A DNA stretch of 64,000 nucleotides from Terribium retamae (lineage in GTDB: Bacteria; Pseudomonadota; Alphaproteobacteria; Rhizobiales; Rhizobiaceae), in the NCBI RefSeq assembly GCF_022347545.1, contig NZ_JAKREW010000018.1, positions 46,057 to 110,056 on the forward strand, given 5' to 3'. The position numbers and the translations under genes were made by a program. Positions within the stretch are counted from its first letter, which is position 1. The number at the start of each line of letters is the position of its first letter. This document shows positions 33,315 to 41,830 of the stretch, piece after piece. The notes under the pieces were generated by a model that saw nothing but the letters and a program-made list of their open reading frames with translations, was not told the origin of the DNA and did no database searches.

Positions 33315-34202
33315 ATGAAGAAGAGCAATGAATGTTGGCGCGGCAAAACCGCAGCCAGTTTCGCGATAGCCGTTTCGGGGTTGATGCTGGCAGCAGGCGC
33401 CGCCCAGGCCGAGAGCGTGGCCGACCTCCTGCCCAAGAAATATCGTGACGCCGGCGTCATCAACCTGGTGACGGACGCCAAGTATCCTCCGTTCCAGTAT
33501 ATCGACGACGCCGGCAAGATGGTCGGTTTCGAGGTCGATCTGTGGAACGCGATCGCGGAACGGCTGAAAGTGAAGATGAACGTGACGTCGGTGTCGTTCG
33601 ACTCGATGATCCCGGGCGTCCAGTCCGGCCGCTGGGATATTTCCATGGAAGGAATCACCGACAACGCCGAGCGCCAGGCGGTCGTAAGCTTCGTCGACTA
33701 CGGCTATACGACGTCGTCCGCCTATGTGCTGGAGACGAAAGGCGCCGACATCAACGACCATCTGGCACTGTGCGGCCTGAAGGGCGCGGCGCAGAGCGGA
33801 ACCGAATGGGTGGGAATGATCACCGCGGAATTGGCGACGGCCTGCACCGAAGCCGGCAAGCCCGCGCCGACAGTTTCGGAATTCGGAACATCGGACGCGA
33901 CGCTTCTCTCGGTCTATTCGGGCCGCACCGATTTCGTGCTGACTTCCGCGGCGTCCGCACAGGAGATCAAGAAGGCAGCACCGAACCCGGTCAAAGTCGT
34001 TCCGATGCCCATCCTGCCGCGCAAGCCGAGCGGGATCGCTTTCCGCAAGAATGAGGAAGATCTGGGCAAGGCGTTGCTGGCCGCGCTCAAGGAGGTCCGC
34101 GCCGACGGCACCTATGACAAGATCTATTCCACCTGGAGCGTCGATCCGATGAAGATGGAGCACGAGCCCGGTATCAACCTCGAGACCGTGCCGGCTAAAT
34201 AG
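33315..34202 (+). CDS. Polar amino-acid-type ABC substrate-binding protein (family 3)
   Basis: 295-aa SBP_bac_3 protein. Signal peptide with a hydrophobic SFAIAVSGLMLAAGAAQA core, cleaved near residue 32. Mature part: VINLVTDAKYPPFQYIDDAG (family-3 opening), MVGFEVDLWNAIAERLKVKM, WDISMEGITDNAERQAVVSF and a C-terminal KEVRADGTYDKIYSTWSVDP. Such proteins bind amino acids, opines or related zwitterions. One Cys pair (LCGLKG, TACTEAG) may be a disulfide. It is followed by a hairpin and then the permease gene 52 bp on. The ligand should be the entry substrate for the ALDH/UbiD/oxidase island, but is unknown. Confidence 0.93.
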   Translation: MKKSNECWRGKTAASFAIAVSGLMLAAGAAQAESVADLLPKKYRDAGVINLVTDAKYPPFQYIDDAGKMVGFEVDLWNAIAERLKVKMNVTSVSFDSMIPGVQSGRWDISMEGITDNAERQAVVSFVDYGYTTSSAYVLETKGADINDHLALCGLKGAAQSGTEWVGMITAELATACTEAGKPAPTVSEFGTSDATLLSVYSGRTDFVLTSAASAQEIKKAAPNPVKVVPMPILPRKPSGIAFRKNEEDLGKALLAALKEVRADGTYDKIYSTWSVDPMKMEHEPGINLETVPAK

Positions 34203-34209
34203 TGCCAGC

Positions 34210-34231
34210 GGGGCGGGAAGACCGCCCCTTT
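34210..34231 (+). terminator. Hairpin after amino-acid-binding protein gene
   Basis: GGGGCGG/CCGCCCC stem (7 bp) with a GAAGA loop followed by TTT, 7 bp after the binding-protein stop and upstream of the permease. Likely a partial terminator or 3' stabiliser. Confidence 0.6.
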
Positions 34232-34254
34232 CCCGCACAATTGTTTGAGCGACC

Positions 34255-35142
34255 ATGTCCATAGCCACGCAAGATGATCAAGCGCCCACCGGCTCCGGCC
34301 AGTCGGACGAACCAATGCTGACTTACGTGCCCGCCCGCGCCTGGGGAACCCGGGCGGCTGCGGTGCTGCTATCGTTGGCGGTAGTCTATTTCCTGGTTTC
34401 CATCGGAGGAAACGCCAACTTCGGCTGGTCTGTCGTCGGCGAATATCTCTTCGATGCCCGCATTCTTTCCGGGCTCTACCTCACCATCTGGCTCACCATC
34501 GTCACAATGGTAATCGGGGTCGTGCTGGGGACCATCTTCGCGGTCATGGCGATGTCCAGGAACATCGTGATCTCGACCGTGGCCGACGCCTATATCTGGT
34601 TCTTTCGCGGCACGCCGGTGCTGGTCCAGCTGATCTTCTGGTACAATCTGGGAGCTTTGTTTCCCGAACTCTCCATCGGCATACCCTTCACCTCATGGGG
34701 GATGTCGGTGCCCACCAACACGCTCATTTCGCCGATTACCGCAGCCGTGCTGGGGTTGGGCCTGAACGAGGGTGCCTACATGTCCGAGATCATCCGCAGC
34801 GGCCTGCTTTCGGTCGATCCAGGCCAGCGGCAGGCCGCGACCTCGCTGGGCATGACGTCGAGAAAGGCGCTGTGGCGCATCGTGCTGCCGCAAGCCATGC
34901 CCGTGATCATTCCGCCGACTGGAAACCAGACGATCGGCATGTTGAAAACGTCGTCGCTAGTCAGCGTGATTTCGCTCTCGGACCTGCTCTACTCGGCGCA
35001 GACGATCTACTCCCGCAACTTCCAGACCATTCCGCTGCTGATCGTCGCCTGCCTTTGGTACCTGCTGGCGACGACCATCCTCAGCTGGGTTCAGAACCGG
35101 ATCGAACGGCACTTCGCCCGTTCGCGAAACGCCTCGACATGA
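34255..35142 (+). CDS. Amino-acid ABC transporter permease (HisM/GlnP type)
   Basis: 295-aa BPD_transp_1 permease of the polar amino acid family. Several hydrophobic segments ([24 protein letters not shown] first helix, [20 protein letters not shown], and others) plus the family coupling loop [20 protein letters not shown] followed by [20 protein letters not shown]. The N-terminus is long (about 35 residues, [20 protein letters not shown]) before the first helix. A single permease gene implies a homodimer. Its stop overlaps the start of the ATPase gene (ATGA at 35139-35142). Confidence 0.93.
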   Translation: MSIATQDDQAPTGSGQSDEPMLTYVPARAWGTRAAAVLLSLAVVYFLVSIGGNANFGWSVVGEYLFDARILSGLYLTIWLTIVTMVIGVVLGTIFAVMAMSRNIVISTVADAYIWFFRGTPVLVQLIFWYNLGALFPELSIGIPFTSWGMSVPTNTLISPITAAVLGLGLNEGAYMSEIIRSGLLSVDPGQRQAATSLGMTSRKALWRIVLPQAMPVIIPPTGNQTIGMLKTSSLVSVISLSDLLYSAQTIYSRNFQTIPLLIVACLWYLLATTILSWVQNRIERHFARSRNAST

Positions 35143-35936
35143 TGCACACCCCACCGGAAAACAGACCCGCCATGCGTGCTCCCATGATTGTGTTCGACCG
35201 GGTGTCCAAGAATTTCGGCGACCTGCCCGTTCTGCGCGACATCAATCTCACCGTGTCCGCGGGCGAAGTGATCAGCCTGATCGGGCCGTCCGGGTCGGGC
35301 AAGTCGACGCTTCTGCGCTGCGTCAATCACCTCGAGCGGATCGAAAGCGGCAGCATAACGGTCGATGGGGACCTGATCGGATACAGGCGCGTCGGCAATC
35401 TCGCCCACGAACTGCCCGAGAAGCTGATCGCAAGGCAGCGCGCGCGCATCGCGATGGTCTTCCAGAATTTCAACCTGTTCGGCCACAAGACCGCACTCGA
35501 GAATGTGATGGAAGCGCCCGTCCATGTGCTGCGCATTCCCCGCAAGGAGGCCGAAGAGCAGGCGGTCAAGCTCCTCACCCGCGTCGGGCTGTCGGATAAG
35601 ATGAACAACTACCCCCGCATGCTTTCCGGTGGGCAGCAGCAACGCGTCGCCATTGCTCGCGCCTTGGCCATGAAGCCGAAAGTCATCCTTTTCGACGAAC
35701 CGACCAGCGCTCTCGATCCGGAACTGGTCGGGGAAGTGCTCGATGTGATGCGCGATCTCGCTTCCGACGGCATGACGATGATGGTCGTCACGCACGAAAT
35801 GTCGTTCGCGCGCGAGGTCTGCCACCGCATCGCCTTCATGGAAGGGGGCAGGATCGTCGAATGCGGCAAGCCTGCCGAGGTTCTCGACAGTCCGGCTTTC
35901 GAACGGACCCGGGCGTTCCTTTCCAGGGTGCAGTGA
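35139..35936 (+). CDS. Amino-acid ABC transporter ATP-binding protein (HisP/GlnQ type)
   Basis: About 265 aa. Walker [14 protein letters not shown]-loop [20 protein letters not shown], signature [19 protein letters not shown], Walker [21 protein letters not shown] and H-loop [20 protein letters not shown] are all intact. ATG at 35139 overlaps the permease stop; a second ATG at 35142 is equally possible. It energises import with the binding protein and permease upstream. The oxidase gene starts 6 bp after its stop, so the four genes form one unit. Confidence 0.95.
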   Translation: MMHTPPENRPAMRAPMIVFDRVSKNFGDLPVLRDINLTVSAGEVISLIGPSGSGKSTLLRCVNHLERIESGSITVDGDLIGYRRVGNLAHELPEKLIARQRARIAMVFQNFNLFGHKTALENVMEAPVHVLRIPRKEAEEQAVKLLTRVGLSDKMNNYPRMLSGGQQQRVAIARALAMKPKVILFDEPTSALDPELVGEVLDVMRDLASDGMTMMVVTHEMSFAREVCHRIAFMEGGRIVECGKPAEVLDSPAFERTRAFLSRVQ

Positions 35937-35942
35937 CACGGC

Positions 35943-37220
35943 ATGTCGATGGCAATGCAATCCACCCGCGACTGGGATGTGATCGTCATTGGCGGGGGTA
36001 TCGTCGGATGTTCGGCGGCCTATTACGCAGCTGGGAAAGGCATGCGCGTTCTGCTTGTGGAGCGCGACGCGCCGGGATCGGCGCAGTCCGGCCGTAATCT
36101 GGGTTTTGTCCGCCAGCAGAACCGGGACTTCCGCGAGCTTTCGCTGATGATCGGCGCCTTGCGAATCTGGGAGGGCATCGAAGCAGAACTGGGACGCCCG
36201 GTCGGGTGGCGACAGGGCGGCAACCTGTCGCTGGCGTTCGATGAGGCCGACCTTATTTCCCGGCGCGATTGGCAACGGCGCGCGGTTGATGAGTTCGGGC
36301 TCGATACGCGCATGCTGTCGGCATCCGAAACCTATGCCCTGGTGCCTCAGCTGGCCACGGGTCGTGGCGTCGTCGGCGCGATGTACACGCCGACCGACGG
36401 GAAAGCCGAACCGGCGCGCGCGACCCGTGCGTTTTTCGATGCCGCACTCGGATTGGGCGTCTCTGTCAGCTTCGGCGACCCTGTGACCCGCATCGATGTG
36501 AGTGCCGGCAAAGTCTCCGGCGTTCAGATCGGTGATCGGCTGCACCGGGCAGGAATGGTGATCACCGCCGCCGGCGCCGGCAGCGCTGCCTTATTGCGAA
36601 AGATCGGACTGAACCTGCCGCAGGAGTTCATAAGGGCAACGGTCGCGCGGACGGTCGCCAGTCCCGGCGAGCGGGTCGCTGCCTGCGTATCAGGCCAGCA
36701 GACCGGGATCCGCCAGGACGTGAACGGAGCCTATGTGATTTCGGTGGCGGGCGGCGAATACGACCTGCGCCTGGATTCCTGGCGTCACATGCGCTGGTAT
36801 CAGGCCACGCGAAAGTCCAATCCCGATGCGGCGCGTATAGATTATCTCGCTCCGGTGAAGCGGCTGCTGCCGCACAGGACAAACTCACCGCTGGCGGATT
36901 TCCCCCCAAGCCGGGATCATCCGCGGCCGGAGGCCTTTCGCGTCGAACAGGCGCGGCGCGAATTTGCCGAACTATTTCCGGTGCTGGCGGACCTGGAAAT
37001 CGAAACGTCCTGGGCTGGGATCATCGACGTCATGCCGGATGTCATTCCGGTCCTGGGAGCTGTCGATGGCGTGTCGGGCCTGCTCGTCGCAACGGGGTTC
37101 AGCGGTCATGGCTTCGGCCCAGGTCCGATGGCTGGGAAGGTGCTCTCGGATCTGGCGGCGGGGCAGCAGTCGCCTGTCGACATAACGAGACTCTCGCCGA
37201 TGCGCTTTGAGCGAAAATAG
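35943..37220 (+). CDS. FAD-dependent amino-acid/amine oxidoreductase (DadA/glycine-oxidase-like)
   Basis: 425-aa DAO-family flavoprotein. N-terminal dinucleotide fold DVIVIGGGIVGCSAAYYAAG (residues about 12-31) followed by VLLVERDAPGSAQSGRNLGF, a family pattern in which the isoalloxazine region follows SGRN. Substrate-domain markers include GRPVGWRQGGNLSLAFDEAD, and the C-terminal FAD segment is GLLVATGFSGHGFGPGPMAG. It should oxidise the C-N bond of an amino acid or N-substituted amine, giving an imine/aldehyde or keto acid. Last gene of the ALDH-ABC operon, 6 bp after the ATPase. Its product could feed the aldehyde dehydrogenase. Substrate unknown. Confidence 0.9.
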   Translation: MSMAMQSTRDWDVIVIGGGIVGCSAAYYAAGKGMRVLLVERDAPGSAQSGRNLGFVRQQNRDFRELSLMIGALRIWEGIEAELGRPVGWRQGGNLSLAFDEADLISRRDWQRRAVDEFGLDTRMLSASETYALVPQLATGRGVVGAMYTPTDGKAEPARATRAFFDAALGLGVSVSFGDPVTRIDVSAGKVSGVQIGDRLHRAGMVITAAGAGSAALLRKIGLNLPQEFIRATVARTVASPGERVAACVSGQQTGIRQDVNGAYVISVAGGEYDLRLDSWRHMRWYQATRKSNPDAARIDYLAPVKRLLPHRTNSPLADFPPSRDHPRPEAFRVEQARREFAELFPVLADLEIETSWAGIIDVMPDVIPVLGAVDGVSGLLVATGFSGHGFGPGPMAGKVLSDLAAGQQSPVDITRLSPMRFERK

Positions 37221-37268
37221 ACCCTTCCGGCCTGTCGCCAGGCTGTGCCCAGGCCGTGAGCAGCCGGC

Positions 37269-37949
37269 TCATGCTCCCGCAGCGATCTTTCCGTCGACGA
37301 TGTGGATGCGGCGGTCCATGCGTTCGGCCATGTCGAGATCGTGCGTCACCGCAACCACGCTCTTGCCGCGCTGGTGAACCAGTTTTTGCAGGATCGTGAA
37401 GACCTGTTCGGAGTTCTTGGAATCCAGGCTGCCCGTTGGTTCGTCGGCGAGGATCAGCGGCGGATCGTTGGCGAGCGAACGCGCCACGGCGACACGCTGC
37501 CGTTGTCCGCCTGAAAGCTGATCGGGCCGCTTGTCCAGATGGTCTCCAAGGCCGAGGGACGAGAGCAGTTCATCGGCGCGCCCACGCATCTCGGACCGCG
37601 TCAGCCGGCCAAGCTTGCGCATCGGGATCTCGACATTCTCCCGCGCCGTGAATTCGGGCAGGAGGAAGTGGAACTGAAACACGAAACCCAGCATAGAAAG
37701 ACGCGTTCTCGCGCGCTCCCGTTCGTTCATCGGCTCGGCGGCGCGTCCGCCTATCTTAATCGTTCCCGTGGTCGGCTGGTCGAGCAGGCCCAGCAGATAG
37801 AGCAGGGAGGATTTGCCGGAGCCGGACGGGCCGGTGATCGCGACGAATTCCTTTTCCGCGATGGTGAGCGTCACATCCTTGACCAACGTCACCGGCACGG
37901 TCTCCGGCAGGACGCGGGTCAGCTTTTCCGTTTCGAGAAGGGCGCTCAT
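37269..37949 (-). CDS. LolD/MacB-type ABC transporter ATP-binding protein
   Basis: 226-aa ATPase partner of FtsX-like permeases. Walker [21 protein letters not shown], signature [20 protein letters not shown], Walker [22 protein letters not shown]-loop [20 protein letters not shown]. The MacB-class insert region [20 protein letters not shown] is present. Its start overlaps the permease stop by 4 bp (37946-37949). It forms the third gene of HlyD-FtsX-ATPase, an efflux or envelope-transport unit controlled by the divergent TetR gene. Confidence 0.93.
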   Translation of the reverse strand: MSALLETEKLTRVLPETVPVTLVKDVTLTIAEKEFVAITGPSGSGKSSLLYLLGLLDQPTTGTIKIGGRAAEPMNERERARTRLSMLGFVFQFHFLLPEFTARENVEIPMRKLGRLTRSEMRGRADELLSSLGLGDHLDKRPDQLSGGQRQRVAVARSLANDPPLILADEPTGSLDSKNSEQVFTILQKLVHQRGKSVVAVTHDLDMAERMDRRIHIVDGKIAAGA

Positions 37950-39187
37950 GTCGCGCCTCGTATGATGTCGACGGGATTGAGGCGGGCGGCGCGCCTGGCC
38001 GGCAGATATCCGGCCACCGCCGCCGAACCCAGCGCGAAGGCTGAGGCGATGATGTAGTGGAGCAGGCTCCAGGCGATCGGCAGGTGCGTCATCTCCTGAC
38101 CTGTCGCGGCGATTTCGAAACGCACCAGCGACAAGGCATAGATCATGGAGAAGCCGAGTGCCCAGCCGAGGGCCGAACCCGCGCCCCCGATCGCCAGGCC
38201 CTCCAGCAGGAACAGCCGGCGCATGTCGGCTTCGGGAAAGCCGAGCGATTTCATGATGGCGATGTCGCGCGCCTTCTCATGGGTGATGGTGGAAATGATG
38301 TTGTAGATGCCGAAGCCGGCGACAAGCATGATCGCGCCGACCACGGTGTACATGATGACGTTGCGCACCACGAGGGCCTGGAGGATCGATTCATTCGCCT
38401 CCTGCCAGGCGACGGCCTTGTAGCCGAGCTCCGCTTCGGCTCTGTGCGCCACCACCGGTGCACGGTTTGGATCGTCGAGCTTGATGCGGATCTCGTTGAT
38501 GGCGTTCGGCCGGGCAGAAAGAATCTGGGCGTTCTTCAGCAGGACATAGGCTTCGCCTTCGTCACGCGCCGTCGTGCCGGTATGGAAAAGGCCGGCGATC
38601 TTGAAGTCGCGGGTCAGCCCTTCCGAGGACACTGCGGTGATGGTGTCGCCAAGCCCGGCGCCGAGCCGTCCGGCCATGGTGTCGCCGATCAGCACATTGT
38701 TGCCCCCGGCATTCAACGCCGCGAAGCTTCCCTTGACGAAATCCTCGACGATGGGCGACACGCCTCGCTCCCGCTCGGGTTCGACGCCGATGATCGCCGC
38801 GCCGACCTCGCGGCTGGAATAGCGGATCACGCCTTGCGTCTTCAGGCTCTCGGCGAAGCGGCCGGGGATCCAGCTCTCCAGCCAGGCTGTCGCAGCGGTG
38901 GGATTGATGATGCCGCGGCGGTCGTCGCGCGGCCTCAGTCCCGAGATGGCGACGGTCGAGAAGATGTCTTCCGCCGGCTGTCGCCGCGCCGTGCGCTGCT
39001 CGTCGGTGATGTCGACATGCGGCATGGTGTCGACGAGCTGCTTGACGAAGTCGTCCTGACCGCCCTGCATCAGTGCGGCCATCGCGATCGAAAAGCCGAC
39101 GCCGACTGCGACGCCGATCACGGCCACGAGCGTCTGCCGGCCACGACCGGCGATATGGGTGACGGCGATGTCGAGAATGAGCGGCAT
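37946..39187 (-). CDS. FtsX/MacB-type ABC permease
   Basis: 413-aa FtsX-like permease. The start at 39187 gives MPLILDIAVTHIAGRGRQTL, then the first membrane segment (AVIGVAVGVGFSIAMAALMQ), a large periplasmic MacB-type core domain (residues about 45-270), and three C-terminal membrane segments (VVGAIMLVAGFGIYNIISTI; RLFLLEGLAIGGAGSALGWA; IIASAFALGSAAVAGYLPAR) ending with RRAARLNPVDIIRGA. The cytosolic signature EKARDIAIMKSLGF is present. It starts 7 bp after the HlyD-like gene stop. Such tripartite systems extrude drugs, peptides or lipids, or work in envelope maintenance. Confidence 0.92.
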   Translation of the reverse strand: MPLILDIAVTHIAGRGRQTLVAVIGVAVGVGFSIAMAALMQGGQDDFVKQLVDTMPHVDITDEQRTARRQPAEDIFSTVAISGLRPRDDRRGIINPTAATAWLESWIPGRFAESLKTQGVIRYSSREVGAAIIGVEPERERGVSPIVEDFVKGSFAALNAGGNNVLIGDTMAGRLGAGLGDTITAVSSEGLTRDFKIAGLFHTGTTARDEGEAYVLLKNAQILSARPNAINEIRIKLDDPNRAPVVAHRAEAELGYKAVAWQEANESILQALVVRNVIMYTVVGAIMLVAGFGIYNIISTITHEKARDIAIMKSLGFPEADMRRLFLLEGLAIGGAGSALGWALGFSMIYALSLVRFEIAATGQEMTHLPIAWSLLHYIIASAFALGSAAVAGYLPARRAARLNPVDIIRGAT

Positions 39188-39194
39188 CGTCGGC

Positions 39195-40205
39195 TCACTC
39201 CTTGTTGCCGGCTGCGATGGTGACCCGCGCCCCGTCGGCGAGATCGGCGGGATAAGGCGAGATGATCCGACTCTTCTCGTCGATGCCGGACAAGACCTCG
39301 ATGCCGTTGAGGCCGCGAATGCCGGTGCGGATTTCACGCAGTCGTGCGGTTTCTCCATCAACCACGAAGACTTTGTTTCCGTCGGCCGCAGTGGATGGGA
39401 TCTGAAGCGCGTTCCTGGAAACGCGGATGACGATGTTCACATCCGTCGACATGCCGATCCTGAGCGGCGTGTCGTCAGGAAGGCGGAAACGGACACGATA
39501 GGTCTTCGTTACGGGATCGCCCTTCGGCGTTATGCTGTCGACCACCGCTTCGAGGTTCCGGTCGGGGAAAGCATCGGCCTTCAAGACTGCACGTTGCCCT
39601 ACCTCGACGCGCGGAATGTCCTCTTCATTGACCTCTGCCTCCACCAGCAGCGGTCGTGGCTCGCCGACCCAGAACAGGACGCTGCCGAGCTCGGCAACCT
39701 CGCCGACCTCGCCATCCTGCCTCAACACCACACCGGGGCTGGGAGCACCCAGCACATAGGTCTCGAGCCGCGCCTTCTGGGCGGCGTACAAGGCCTCGGT
39801 CTGGGAAAGCTCGCTGCGGGCACGATCGAGTGCCTGCTGGCTTGCTGCGTTCCTTTCAGCCAGCACGGAGCTGCGTTGGTATTCCTGCTCGGCAAGTGCC
39901 CGGCGTGCTGCCAGCTCGCTGAGGGCGGCCTTTGCCTCGCTGTCATCGAGGCGGGCGAGCACGTCGCCCTGCGCAACCCTCGATCCTTCGCAATTGCACT
40001 GCTCGACAATTCGCTCGCGCACCACGGGCGCCACTTTCGCCCAGATGCGAGGCTCGACCGAGCCGCTCGCATAGACGATTTCCGCGGCATCGCCGCGCGA
40101 GGGGACGACGACGGAAACCACACTCGGCCGCCACAGATACCAGGCGATGGCACCTGCCAGGACCAAGGCGATCGCGATGCCGACAATCCAACGGACCAGC
40201 CGCAT
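39195..40205 (-). CDS. HlyD/MacA-type periplasmic adaptor (membrane fusion protein)
   Basis: 336-aa membrane-fusion protein. One N-terminal membrane anchor (IVGIAIALVLAGAIAWYLW), a beta-barrel/lipoyl half (VYASGSVEPRIWAKVAPVV; VAQGDVLARLDDSEAKAAL), an alpha-helical hairpin (ARRALAEQEYQRSSVLAERN to ARLETYVLGAP), the second lipoyl half (GVVLRQDGEVGEVAELGSVL), and a beta-barrel domain (VEAEVNEEDIPRVEVGQRAV). The lone CNC pair (VEQCNCEGS) is unusual. It is the first gene of the operon with FtsX and ATPase genes, divergent from the TetR gene with a palindromic operator between. Confidence 0.92.
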   Translation of the reverse strand: MRLVRWIVGIAIALVLAGAIAWYLWRPSVVSVVVPSRGDAAEIVYASGSVEPRIWAKVAPVVRERIVEQCNCEGSRVAQGDVLARLDDSEAKAALSELAARRALAEQEYQRSSVLAERNAASQQALDRARSELSQTEALYAAQKARLETYVLGAPSPGVVLRQDGEVGEVAELGSVLFWVGEPRPLLVEAEVNEEDIPRVEVGQRAVLKADAFPDRNLEAVVDSITPKGDPVTKTYRVRFRLPDDTPLRIGMSTDVNIVIRVSRNALQIPSTAADGNKVFVVDGETARLREIRTGIRGLNGIEVLSGIDEKSRIISPYPADLADGARVTIAAGNKE

Positions 40206-40247
40206 GAAACGCTCCTCAAGGATTCGGGCGTGGTGAGCTATAACATC

Positions 40248-40264
40248 AGACCGACCGTCGGTCT
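40248..40264. promoter_or_regulatory. TetR-family operator
   Basis: AGACCGACCGTCGGTCT is a perfect 17-bp palindrome (8-bp arms, central C), 43 bp upstream of the HlyD-like gene. ACCGAC/GTCGGT arms are common for TetR regulators of efflux genes. It lies between the export operon and the divergent TetR gene. Confidence 0.75.
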
Positions 40265-40315
40265 ATACGGTTGCGTGAGACGACCGTTCGTGCTCCTTTG
40301 TAGCAACGCCGCGCT

Positions 40316-40415
40316 GGGGCGTTTCGGCTTGCGGGAAAAGCGGAAACGCTCCAGCCAATTGTTTTCATTCAATTGCGGACGCAAAAGCGCTGTACGCTTT
40401 TACCGGAACGCTCGA
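40316..40415. repeat. AGAGCGTTTCC-type intergenic palindromic repeat (copy 1, reverse orientation)
   Basis: Contains GGGAAAAGCGGAAACGCTCC, CAATTGTTTTCATTCAATTG and, near the end, CGCTTTTACCGGAACGCTC. These resemble the element at 59659-59764, which has the same GGAAACGCTCT/AGAGCG words and internal stems. It is non-coding and lies between the TetR operator and the TetR start. Confidence 0.55.
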
Positions 40416-40427
40416 GCGAGGGTCCTA

Positions 40428-41141
40428 TTGTCTAAGCCGGTCAAGCAGCGGGTGATCAAGCAACCTGAGATACGGTTTGCGGAGCTTTTGAACTGCGCCC
40501 AGCGCCTCTTCTTCGAGCATGGCTACGAGGACACGACGGTCAACGACATCATCCGCGAGGCCGATCTCTCGAAAGGGGCATTCTATCATTACTTCGCTTC
40601 GAAAGAGGCGCTGCTCGAGGCGCTTGCGGCACGGGTGGCGCGCGACAGCCTGGCCGAACTCAGGCCGATGATCGAAGATCCGTCGCTCGACGCGATCGGC
40701 CGTATCAATGCGCTCTTCTCGAATGCTGGTCGGCTGAATGTCGAATTGGCGCCGCAGATGCGCAAGACGTTTTCGGTGCTTTTCCGGCCCGAGAACCTGA
40801 TCCTGTTCCACCGTATCGAACAGTCGGTCCGCGAACTCGTCCGGCCGATGTTCACCGATCTTCTGAGGGAAGGAGTGGAAGAAGGGGTCCTCGACGTGCC
40901 GGACCCGGAAATCTTTGCAGACATGCTCCTGCAGTTCAGGGTGATCTTCCGCGAAGTCATGTACCAGGCCATGCGCAAGGCCGAGCAGGGACACGTCGAC
41001 GAGGCGGTATCGATGCTCGAACAACGATTGGAACTCTATGGCGTCGCCTTTGAGCGGCTGCTGAAGCTTCCCGGCGGAACGATCCAAACCGTGCAGCCGG
41101 GCTTTGCCCGAGCCTTCCTGGAGACGGACCCGAAGGGTTAA
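40428..41141 (+). CDS. TetR-family transcriptional regulator
   Basis: About 237 aa. HTH: FAELLNCAQRLFFEHGYEDT then TVNDIIREADLSKGAFYHYF (residues about 15-52), followed by a helical ligand domain (LEALAARVARDSLAELRPMI; MRKTFSVLFRPENLILFHRI; FADMLLQFRVIFREVMYQAM). The start is not certain: a TTG at 40428 with GAGGG five bases upstream gives MSKPVKQRVIKQPEIRF; GTG at 40452 is the alternative, and no ATG fits. It is divergent from the HlyD-FtsX-ATPase genes with a perfect TetR-type operator in between, so it likely represses them. Confidence 0.88.
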   Translation: MSKPVKQRVIKQPEIRFAELLNCAQRLFFEHGYEDTTVNDIIREADLSKGAFYHYFASKEALLEALAARVARDSLAELRPMIEDPSLDAIGRINALFSNAGRLNVELAPQMRKTFSVLFRPENLILFHRIEQSVRELVRPMFTDLLREGVEEGVLDVPDPEIFADMLLQFRVIFREVMYQAMRKAEQGHVDEAVSMLEQRLELYGVAFERLLKLPGGTIQTVQPGFARAFLETDPKG

Positions 41142-41249
41142 ACGAACTGCCGGCAAGCTGCCGGGTCTGGGCGCGCCCGGCAGCGGTTGGCAAGGTTTTC
41201 AAGCCGGTCGGTTTGAAGGCTGGATTTTCCTCGGCGGAAGGAGCTGGTC

Positions 41250-41765
41250 ATGACCGAAAGATCCATTGAGACGGGACAGCACGTTGCGCGCGGTGACAGC
41301 GACGCCCGCATCGCATTCATCTATCAGGAGGCAGTCCGGGGCCTGACACAGCAACAGGGCGTCGTCGAGAACATGAACACGCGCGCCGGGAGCCTGATCT
41401 TCGCGACCGCCTTTGCGAGTTCACTGCTCGGCGGCCGTGCGCTGGCGGACGGCCTTGGCACTTGGGATTGGGTCGCCGTTGCTTTGCTGCTCGGCATCGG
41501 CGGCCTCATCGTCTTCTTGCTGTGGCCCTACCACAAATACACGTTCCGCTTCGATCCGGAGGAATTGTTCAGCCAGTATGTCGACGGGGACAAGGCGACG
41601 ACCATGTCGGCGATGCACCGAGCGCTTGCCCTTCGCATCAAGGCCGACATGGCGGCCAACTGGCGTGTTATCCAGCGGCTCCGTGTCGCGCTGCAGATCG
41701 CGCTGGTTCTTCTGCTGCTGAATATCCTTGCCTGGCTCTTTGCGATCGTTCAAGCCGGCCGGTAG
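41250..41765 (+). CDS. Small membrane protein of unknown function
   Basis: 171 aa with three hydrophobic segments (AGSLIFATAFASSLLGG, about residues 46-62; WVAVALLLGIGGLIVFLLWP, about 73-92; LQIALVLLLLNILAWLFAIV, about 149-168). Between them is a cytoplasmic-looking loop with FRFDPEELFSQYVDGDKATT. The N-terminal region has ARIAFIYQEAVRGLTQQQGV. The start at 41250 follows GGAAGGAGCTGGTC. It lies alone, 108 bp after the TetR gene. The arrangement recalls small three-helix membrane proteins (SLATT-like), but I cannot assign it firmly. Confidence 0.7.
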   Translation: MTERSIETGQHVARGDSDARIAFIYQEAVRGLTQQQGVVENMNTRAGSLIFATAFASSLLGGRALADGLGTWDWVAVALLLGIGGLIVFLLWPYHKYTFRFDPEELFSQYVDGDKATTMSAMHRALALRIKADMAANWRVIQRLRVALQIALVLLLLNILAWLFAIVQAGR

Positions 41766-41830
41766 CCGGCGGCAATCAGCAGGCGTTCCGGCCGCGTTGA
41801 AGGCCGCTCTGCCGGCTCAACCGCGCGAGG

